Of a DNA stretch of 53,232 bases, positions 46,400 to 53,232 are shown piece after piece. Source of the DNA: Glomus cerebriforme (Eukaryota; Glomeromycota; Glomeromycetes; Glomerales; Glomeraceae); assembly GCA_003550305.1 (NCBI GenBank), contig QKYT01000001.1, forward strand, positions 121,534 through 174,765, given 5' to 3'. Below the pieces are notes generated by a model, which did not search any database, was not told the origin of the DNA, and was given only the letters and a program-made list of their open reading frames with translations. Position 1 is the first letter of the stretch. The number at the start of each line of letters is the position of its first letter. A program made the translations under genes and the position numbers.

Positions 46400-46720
46400 T
46401 ATTTGTTGGCTGTTCATTAATTTATTCATTAACTGTTAAAGGTAGCAAGTGCATTGCATAAGCTAAAAGGCATTATAAGAAATTGATAGGTTCTTTGAAT
46501 ACAGAGTAATGAATAAGTTGAACTATATAAATAATCTTTCTTGTATTCTCCCTATATCTAAGTAAGTGCATTTTTGCGCCCAATGATCTTGACAATAATA
46601 AAGAATTTTCTACTTGACTGTCCTGGTTTAAGTTTTACTACAATATGAAGCTGATGGAAAACAAAATTCACCATCTTCAAAATGATCCAATTTTTTTGGT
46701 AATCTCTGAGTTTTTGGTTT
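46400..46720 (-). pseudogene. Ty3/gypsy reverse transcriptase fragment
   Basis: The minus strand reads RTYQFLIMPFSLCNALATF and, after a one-base frame change, QLMNKLMNSQQ. MPFGLCNAPATFQ-LMN is the conserved reverse transcriptase motif of Ty3/gypsy elements; here Gly is Ser and Pro is Leu, both one-base changes. Upstream, LGAKMHLLRYR may correspond to the GGAKYFS-LDL motif. Dead copy. Confidence 0.65.
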
Positions 46721-48080
46721 TTTTTTAATATTGATTTATAAAATTTAAAGGCTGATTAATAATAGCCCACATTGAGGAAACCTTTCAATAACTATTCTAC
46801 TGGATTTTATTGTTAAAGTAAATTTTAAAGATTTTAAAAATATTTTAAAAAATAGGAGATTCGGAGAAATATGATTTCAAATAGATATAGTCAATTATCA
46901 AATTATTATACTTTAAATCTGAAAAATATGAAAAGTTTGAGAAGTAAAAGGAGTAAAAATATAAAAATATTGTGGCTTCGCTAAATTAAAACTTATGACA
47001 TATGAGGCTTTGTGTATGATAATCAAAAGGTCATTTATGTTGATCGGAAGATTTTCTTTTCCGCGTGTGAAGTCATATATAGCCATATAAAAGAAGAAAT
47101 TTCAAAGCCATTCGATATGCACTTTGTCATTTTCGTGTGTCAATTTATTTTATGATCATGCATTGTTTGTTTAATAAGCCACTAAACATAGGTGACCACT
47201 GACCACCGTAATTGAGGCTGTACGTAAAATACCCGGCATTGAAAAATATCAATTTTATTCACGTGCCAACTCATGTGGCCAGCACGCGACAACCCCTGCA
47301 TTGTTACGCTGATCATTTCTAGAAATTAATCAATACATATAAAGTTAAAAACAGCATCCTTGAAGACTCAAGAGTCAAGACTCTACATAAACTTTATTGA
47401 ACAGACAAATTAGGAATATTATGGAAGTTTAGGGGTCTAGGGATTATTATATTTAGCTTTATTTTTTGTTCGTTAAAGCTAATTAATGTCATTTTTAGGA
47501 AATTACATTTACGTAACGTGCATGCAGATAAATAATTATTCTATTATTTTCCGTACAAGGAACTAACTTTATACCATTTTTGGAAACAATTATTGAAATT
47601 CAACCACTTAAATTTTAATTTATATTAAATTTCATTCGTATGAAACACAATATATTACTATTATTATTGTAATTACATCAGGGATCGAATATTATTAACT
47701 TGGTAAAGGATCAAATTTAACTAAAATAGACGTAATGCAGATGTTGACCAACGAAATGTCGTCGTTCTATATTTATTTGTTATTGTTCCTTTTTTTAATC
47801 TTTTTTTTCCTTTGATAAAAAAATAAATGATACCCATAAATCGATCAGAAATTATAAATAGTTGTTACAATAAATAACCTCTCAAATGGTCTGCTGATAA
47901 GAGTGATTTTTTATATAAGAATTATTTTTATTTAATTCAATTATTATATATATTCAATTATGATATATCTAAAAAAAGATTTATCTTCTCTTTTTTTTCT
48001 ATAATTACATCCTGAAACACGAATTTGGTTTACTAATTATAGTATATATCTATCTTTATTATAAATTTGTTTCTGTATCA
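46721..48080. other. Gene-free stretch
   Basis: About 1.3 kb without a supported gene; the last part is the upstream region of the gene at 48145. Confidence 0.45.
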
Positions 48081-48088
48081 TATAAATA
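48081..48088 (+). promoter_or_regulatory. TATA box of the acylated small protein gene
   Basis: TATAAATA, 64 nt upstream of the ATG at 48145. Confidence 0.4.
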
Positions 48089-48144
48089 GAGGTATTATTT
48101 TTTTCTATACTGAAAAAAAAAATAATACCACTAAAAAACTAATT

Positions 48145-48673
48145 ATGGGTTGTACCATTAGTAAAAAAACAGAACAAAATTTTGAAGTAAAATTAAATGA
48201 TCTGTATTCTTTAACGTCCTCCCCTTCACAACCTGATATCTTCGATGAACTGACTATAGAATTAAATAAACACCAAAAATTAATAAAAATCTCTTGGATA
48301 CCATACAGTAATTTCGATAACATATCACATCTTTCGAATGATGAATGTTATTTAAATTATTCTGCTACATGGAAAAATGACTTTGATAGAATAAAATCCT
48401 TGAAAATCATGTTAAAAGAATTAATAAATTCTTCCCATATGACTCGAGATGATTTAAAAATGGTAAATATTTTCTTTCTTTAAATACAAAAAAAACTTTT
48501 TTTCTTACCCTAAGATTAATAATACCATTTTGTTTTGTTTTTTTTTATAGATTGCGGTTGAACTTGAATGCAACGACAAGAAACATATAACCGAAATTCT
48601 GGGAATCTCCCAGAATCCAATTACGCTCAACTACATCATCGTAGTTGATCTTTTATTTTCGGGTCATTTATGA
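48145..48673 (+). CDS. Small predicted lipid-anchored protein, kinase-like C-terminus
   Basis: Two exons, 48145-48462 and 48551-48673, with an 88-nt intron (donor GTAAAT, acceptor TTTTTTATAG), give 146 residues. The chosen ATG begins MGCTISKKTEQNFEVKLNDL. Gly2 followed by Cys3 and nearby Lys residues is a classic N-myristoylation plus palmitoylation signal, implying attachment to the inner face of a membrane. An upstream in-frame start would bury this signal, and the TATA box fits the downstream start. The exon-2 product, IAVELECNDKKHITEILGIS then QNPITLNYIIVVDLLFSGHL, resembles the alphaC to beta5 part of the N-lobe of the kinases common in these fungi, but no ATP-binding loop or catalytic loop follows. 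It could be a truncated kinase-like protein or an unrelated small adaptor. Confidence 0.65.
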
Positions 48674-49768
48674 CGGAGATAGATTCCATCAACTTAATTT
48701 TTAGATTTTTTTTCTTTTTTTTCTTTCTTTTGCATAATAAAGTATGGTTTCCAAAAACATGTACCGTAATTGTTAATTGTTTAAAAAGTGGTCCTTATGA
48801 CCATGAGAAAAAAGATAACCACACGGTCTATTGTTTCAAAAGGAGATCACGGAGACCAGCATTTTTTATTCTTGAATGGTTTTGTCATTGTATTTTTTTT
48901 TTTTAAAAAAAAACAAACTTGTTAATGGATATGAGACAAATTTATGATGAAAAAAAATTAATGTTTAATTATAGTTAAGTATCATATATATAATTAATAA
49001 TTTTTACAATTATATAAATGTACTATAGGTTTGCCAGATTATTACTGATAAAAAATTTCATACTTAAAATAAATTCATTTCGCATTTAAAATGTTATAAA
49101 TCATACTTATCAATATAAAATTATAAACATATCCATAAATTTTAACATCAAATTAACAAACCTACTAAAATTCTTCATTGAAATTAACTAACCAGAAGAA
49201 AAATATTTTATGGGTAATGTGATTCATTTTGTTATTAAAGTAAATTTAGATCGGAATTACGAAAAGAATATATTATTGAATACAATATAATTTTTAAAAA
49301 GTGACTAACGTTTGATAAATAAAAGATTTGACCAAAGTTAACTAAACGAAATTAATCTAATATTAAATGATTAATTAATATTCTATAATAATGTTATTAA
49401 TTAATTACATAAATATTTTAATATTACTCTTTATTATTTTATAAATTATTTTTAAAAGTAAATAATTCTTTCAGTAGCAACTTATCAACTTAATCTATCA
49501 AAATTAGGGGTGATTAGGGGTGGTGAATGAAATTACTGCGTCAAACGAATATCTGGTCAATCCAGATAGAAAATTATCATTAGTTATCCTACAACCAAAT
49601 AGGATCATGCTTTTTTTTTTTACCGTGCTGATATTTTTTTATTAAGCTATAAATAAACTACAACTATTATTGATATTTTTACGTTATTTCTAAAAATAAT
49701 GTGAAATATTATAATGAAGAAAAAAAATCACCATGCAAACATTTAAAGTAAATTATGCCTTCTTTCTT
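48674..49768. other. Gene-free stretch
   Basis: Poly-T/poly-A tracts (48888-48912) and AT-rich spacer. The 78-codon frame at 48670-48906 is a Phe-rich translation of T-runs and is not accepted. Confidence 0.45.
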
Positions 49769-49915
49769 AAACTTGGGATAATCCTATGTCCGAAATTTAA
49801 CCAACAAAACTATCAGATTTAAAATGTTTAACCATCTAAAACTGGGTTAGTTTGTGTCATGGTCAAGTTTTAGATATAAGATTCTCCTAAATTTGGTTTG
49901 GGACGTGGGTTACAA
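49769..49915. mobile_element. MITE-like element, copy 2 (partial, diverged)
   Basis: Shares with 40056-40292 the ordered phrases AACTTGGGA, CCGAAATTTA, ATGTTTAAC, CTGGGTTAGTTTG/CTAGGTTAGTTTG, CAAGTTT and ATATAAGATT. About 80 internal bases of copy 1 are missing here. Confidence 0.65.
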
Positions 49916-50539
49916 CATGCTATCTACTGTATATATTATAATTCGTTGTCAAATTGTCACTGTAAATTCAAAATTTTATTTTTTACATATGGTTTACTTA
50001 AGATATTTACATTTTTCTTTTTTTTAATTATTTTAAATTTATTGATTGATATGATTATAAAAGTGTCGAATACAGTCCATTGAGATATTGATTTAATAAT
50101 AATTAGTCAAATTCATACATTGCATTGATAAAAATAGCAAATAGCGTTTATCATGTTCAAGTTAAGAACAAAATGATCTAGTTTCATTCAAAAAGATACT
50201 TGACCAATTGATAAACTTTTCTGCAACCTTCTCCACAAACGCTCACTCTCGAATGAGCAAAGGTAATGTAATAGACTTAATTTGTTTAAAACAAGAAAAT
50301 ATAAGAAACAATTGTAATGATAATTACTTACTTTGCAGTGACATTTTTAATCTGAAATATGATCCAATTCCACAACTGCTTAAAGAAACTGATAATTTCA
50401 TTGAATAGTTTGGTGAGTCAATTACTGAGTCAATTAATAATGTTCATACTCCAAGTAACAAATGTTGTATAAAATCAAAGATTCTCTTTGTAGGCTTATT
50501 ATCATAATCAGTAGGTAGGTATATATCATAATTAATAAT
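49916..50539. other. Gene-free stretch with doubtful frame
   Basis: A 66-codon plus frame (50208-50408, ending LLKETDNFIE) has some protein-like content (SKGNVIDLICLKQENIRNN) but no start context, domain or partner exon that I can support. Confidence 0.35.
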
Positions 50540-50949
50540 TCATATGAAGATATGCATATCATTACGATATAAAGGGACTAATGGTATATCTTTTTGCCTT
50601 TTCTCATATTCTTTGCTTATTTCATTGGGATCTCTCACTGGCTTCTTAGAAATGACATATTCTTCCAGTTGCTTGGATCTCTAAAGGAATAAAATGTTGA
50701 GATTATTGAATTTATTACGCACATATTGTTCCAGCTTATCCTCATCCAGTCCCGCCACTTCGTTCTGAATATTTTCTGCCTGTAATTTAATATGCATGTA
50801 AGAAACACATTAATATTATACGCAAAAGATTAATAAAAATCTTGTTTAAATACCTTTTCATTCTTGGCATCTGCCTGCAATCTGATGACATTTCTTCTAA
50901 AATATTCATACAATTCGATAGTTGTCATGGTGCTTGTCATAGTGATCAT
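50540..50949 (-). CDS. Small three-exon helical protein
   Basis: Exons 50949-50854, 50779-50723 and 50680-50540 (phases all 0) give 97 residues: MITMTSTMTTIELYEYFRRN, then VIRLQADAKNEK, AENIQNEVAGLDEDKLEQY, and RSKQLEEYVISKKPVRDPNE to the stop. Intron 1 (74 nt, GTATTT...TTACAG) is convincing. Intron 2 is only 42 nt (GTGCGT...CCTTTAG), short for this genome, but removing it keeps the frame past a TAG. The product is charged and probably alpha-helical or coiled-coil. Base composition is less AT-rich than its flanks, as in the fragment at 45136-45288, so it may belong to a mobile or recently copied family. Its start is about 100 bases from the MITE at 51048. Confidence 0.5.
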
Positions 50950-51047
50950 TTAGGATTTTTTGAAGAAAAAATAGAAAAAATTTTTTGCAGAATAAATACT
51001 GCCATCAAAAAAAGGTTTGAAATTAACGCTCAAAATGGATCATTTTA

Positions 51048-51594
51048 GGACCCCGAGCAATATATATATAGGTAACAAGAAAATTTGTGAAGCCACATAT
51101 GGTTTTAGTAATAGTTAGAGTTTAGGTTTGCTTAAAATTGATGATATTTATTAGGAATGTTATAATTTTGATTTGCTTAATTCTGACAAAATTTTTGAAA
51201 AGTCATATATTACATTTGCTTATTTTTTGGTAATATTTAATATAAAAATTTTTTAAAAAAAATATGTGATAAAACAATCAAGATTAATAGATGTTATGGA
51301 GAAGATTATTTAAATCATAATATTCTTTGAAGAATATTTTGATTAGGATGACATTATTGAAACATTAATTGTACATTGTGTAATAATAAATGAAAACAAT
51401 TAAATAACAATTAATTAACATTTTTATTTTATTGAATAAAAAATTTTTATGTCATATAATTAGTTTGCTTATTTTTGGGCAATTTTTGAAGTCACATGTT
51501 GAGTTTGCTTATTTATCTTAATAAAAACCTTGCGTAGAGCTATTATAAAATTTTTGAATTTTCTTGTTACCTATATATATATTGCTCGGGATCC
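51048..51594. mobile_element. 547-bp MITE with 38-bp terminal inverted repeats
   Basis: 51048-51085 and the complement of 51557-51594 match at 37 of 38 bases, beginning GGACCCCGAGCAATATATAT (GGATCCC... on the other end). TA flanks both ends (51046-51047 and 51595-51596), the target duplication of Tc1/mariner or pogo-type elements. The interior is AT-rich, non-coding, and contains four or five loose repeats of GTCACAT..(T)AGTTTGCTTATTT type. The near-identical ends suggest fairly recent activity. Confidence 0.85.
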
Positions 51595-51596
51595 TA

Positions 51597-51947
51597 TCAT
51601 ACTAACCTAATTTGGTTTGGAATGTTACTTGCACAATATGGAATCTAACCAATTAATATGCCTAACACATCTCATTTGTCTATCTGGAGTTGATTGACTA
51701 GCATTTTAAAGATTGGATATTTTATACAATGAAAACAAGTATAAGGTGAATATATACTGTCATATAAATAATTACAGTATATATTATTACATGATTATTA
51801 GAATTGTGTGAATTTAATGTACTAATATTTTAATCATACTGTGAATTGACATTATCATTGTATTTATATGCACTAATCCTAATATCATAAATAATAAGAA
51901 CGAGACTATATCAGTCTTTGACTAATATTTTAATGCCCATTCAACAT
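51597..51947. other. Spacer between two MITEs
   Basis: AT-rich, nothing recognised. Confidence 0.4.
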
Positions 51948-52327
51948 TAGAGTTCCAATCTGAGGATCGATGGATGGGGATATTTTGGCAATTTACATGT
52001 GGATTTAATCAATAAAGGTAAGGATTTTTTTTCAGATACACTAAGATCATATCTCAATACATAATATAGTAAATTTAAGAGTGCTGTTAATAATAAAAAA
52101 AAAAAGAGAAATTCAATTCAGATTGAATTTATTATCTGATCAGATGGATTTTTGATCTGAGTTGAATTTCTTCTCCATTTTATAATTGAAATGGATTTTA
52201 ATTCCACTATATTGCGCATTGGAATAGAATCTGAAGATATCTCAAAAAAAATCTTAACTTTAATTAATTAAATCCATATATAATTGTCAAAATGTGTCCA
52301 TCCATCAATCCTCAGATTGAAACTCTA
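51948..52327. mobile_element. 380-bp hAT-type MITE with 8-bp target duplication
   Basis: The ends TAGAGTTCCAATCTGAGGAT and (complement of right end) TAGAGTTTCAATCTGAGGAT begin inverted repeats that stay similar for about 70 bases (GATGGATGG, ATTTTG.CAATT, TGGATTTAAT). TTCAACAT is present directly outside both ends (51940-51947 and 52328-52335). An 8-bp target duplication with TAGAG ends fits the hAT superfamily. The centre contains further inverted phrases (AAATTCAA..CAGAT / ATCTGA.TTGAATTT), making the whole element able to fold back. Confidence 0.88.
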
Positions 52328-52335
52328 TTCAACAT

Positions 52336-52592
52336 ATAATAAATAGGGGTGCAGACTTAATGACATGACGTAATATTAAGTTAAGTCACATTATAGATGT
52401 ATATTAAATATAACTTAAAAACTAATTTTACATATGACTAATGTAGTAACTTATGATGTAAATCATAACTGTAACGTAATGACGTAAATAAAATATATCA
52501 TTTTTTAAAGCCAATTAGATATATAAAAAAATTTACAATTTATAACAAAAATTTATTTATGATTAAATTTGAAATTACAATTAATTATTTAA
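52336..52592. other. Spacer with GACGTAAT phrases
   Basis: Several TGACGTAA/TTACGTCA-like phrases between 52350 and 52500; no gene seen. Confidence 0.35.
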
Positions 52593-53088
52593 TCAATTTC
52601 CTAAAATTTGATCAATTATATTAGTAGAATTAAATTCCATATTTCTATTTTCTTTATTTCTTTCATCATATTCATCATTTTCATTTCTTGAATTAATGTT
52701 ATCCATATTTTCAAAAATTGATTGATTAAAATTAATAATATCTTCTAATACTAGATTAGTATGTGTTTGTATTTCATCCTCCTCTTTTAGTAATAAATCA
52801 TTATCATCATCATCATTATTATCATCTAGGGCTCCGATCGGTAACAGTAATTACTGAACTGAACTAATCAGTTTCAGTATCAGATTAGTATCAGTTTTGC
52901 GATTTACTGAATTGAATCCTTCGGTAAATATACCGATCAGTTTTAGTAATTTTAGTATCAGTATCAGTTTTGTGATTTATCGAACTGATTTACCAAATAC
53001 TATATATATATATAGATCAGCAATCTAGATCAATTTTATCAATATTTTTTTTTAATCTCCTTTTTTTCATACTTCCTTTTTTCTCCAT
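52593..53088 (-). pseudogene. Acidic small ORF interrupted by an insertion
   Basis: On the minus strand an ATG at 53088 opens a Lys/Arg-rich start (MEKKGSMKKRRLKKNIDKID). After the insertion at 52830-53022 an Asp/Asn-rich stretch follows, then LLLKEEDEIQTHTNLVLEDI and a C-terminus FNSTNIIDQILGN with TGA at 52595-52593. Ignoring the insertion and one copy of its flanking ATCTAG, the two parts are in the same frame, about 100 codons in all. As it stands the insertion brings a stop (TGC TGA) right after the first part. Family not recognised; basic start and acidic body suggest a transcription-related or transposon-derived protein. Confidence 0.45.
52830..53022. mobile_element. 193-bp insertion with 6-bp flanking duplication
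   Basis: ATCTAG flanks both sides (52824-52829 and 53023-53028). The interior is made of repeated CAGTATCAG / GATCGGTA / TTTACTGAA-like phrases in both orientations. The ends (GGCTCCGATCGGTA; complement TGCTGATCTATA) are weakly inverted. It interrupts the small ORF above. Probably a non-autonomous DNA transposon, superfamily undecided. Confidence 0.6.
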
Positions 53089-53100
53089 ACTTTTCTTTTC

Positions 53101-53232
53101 TTTGTAATTTTTAATTTTAATCTTAATTTTAATAATAATGATATTAATGACAACTGGAGAGACAGTGATAATAACCAAAATGAATGTGAAGCAGAACCAG
53201 ATATAAATGTTGAAAAAACAAATACAAGGAGT
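53101..53232 (+). CDS. Possible start region of a coding sequence running off the window
   Basis: A plus-strand frame is open to the end of the window and becomes strongly protein-like from 53134: NDNWRDSDNNQNECEAEPDI then NVEKTNTRS. No ATG lies in this frame inside the window, so it would be an internal exon or a relic. Acidic Asn-rich leaders of this kind occur before the DNA-binding part of hAT-like proteins, but that is only a guess. Confidence 0.25.

Overview
The window looks like nuclear DNA of an arbuscular-mycorrhizal fungus of the Rhizophagus/Glomeromycotina type. The reasons are: very AT-rich DNA; genes split by short introns (mostly about 60-75 nt, GTATGT/GTAAGT donors); F-box/leucine-rich-repeat-like and BTB-TLDc genes of the sort greatly expanded in these fungi; a decayed kinase gene of similar type; and many transposon relics and small foldback elements between genes. 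The assignment is inference; no marker gene (rRNA, tRNA) is present.

Layout. 0-2.9 kb: gene-poor, two decayed coding relics. 2.9-5.5 kb: a small two-exon gene for a cysteine-containing secreted peptide (2906-3233, +) and a three-exon multi-pass membrane protein with an HHW motif (4496-5532, -). 8-11.5 kb: an intronless F-box gene (7976-9553, +) and a five-exon type-I membrane protein gene (9921-11492, -) whose otherwise intact frame carries one in-frame TAA. 11.5-18.9 kb: repeats, hairpins, a duplicated 100-bp unit, a small MITE and a broken pogo/Tigger-type DDE transposase (16453-17765, -). 18.9-28.8 kb: the best-preserved part, an eight-exon cytochrome P450 (18960-21011, +) and a nine-exon full-length ABCB exporter (24233-28770, +) on the same strand, separated by a repeat built of GCCGTAAT motifs.

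28.8-38 kb: an inverted-repeat element, a short relic, a BTB-TLDc gene (32357-33902, +), an F-box relic and an intact F-box gene (36191-37738, -). 38-47 kb: a decayed region with a MITE, an 85-base assembly gap (41579-41663), a kinase relic and fragments of hAT, Tc1/mariner and Ty3/gypsy elements. 48-53.2 kb: a small predicted N-myristoylated/palmitoylated protein (48145-48673, +), a small three-exon gene (50540-50949, -) and three well-defined MITE-like insertions. One of these has target-site duplications of hAT type, and another splits a short ORF.

The genes do not form an operon or an obvious pathway. The only functional pairing suggested by position is the P450 with the ABCB exporter (oxidation followed by export). 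A recurring theme is that stop codons in the relics are mostly explained by C-to-T or G-to-A changes (CAA/CAG/CGA/TGG to stop). All exon models were built by eye from splice sites and frame continuity.
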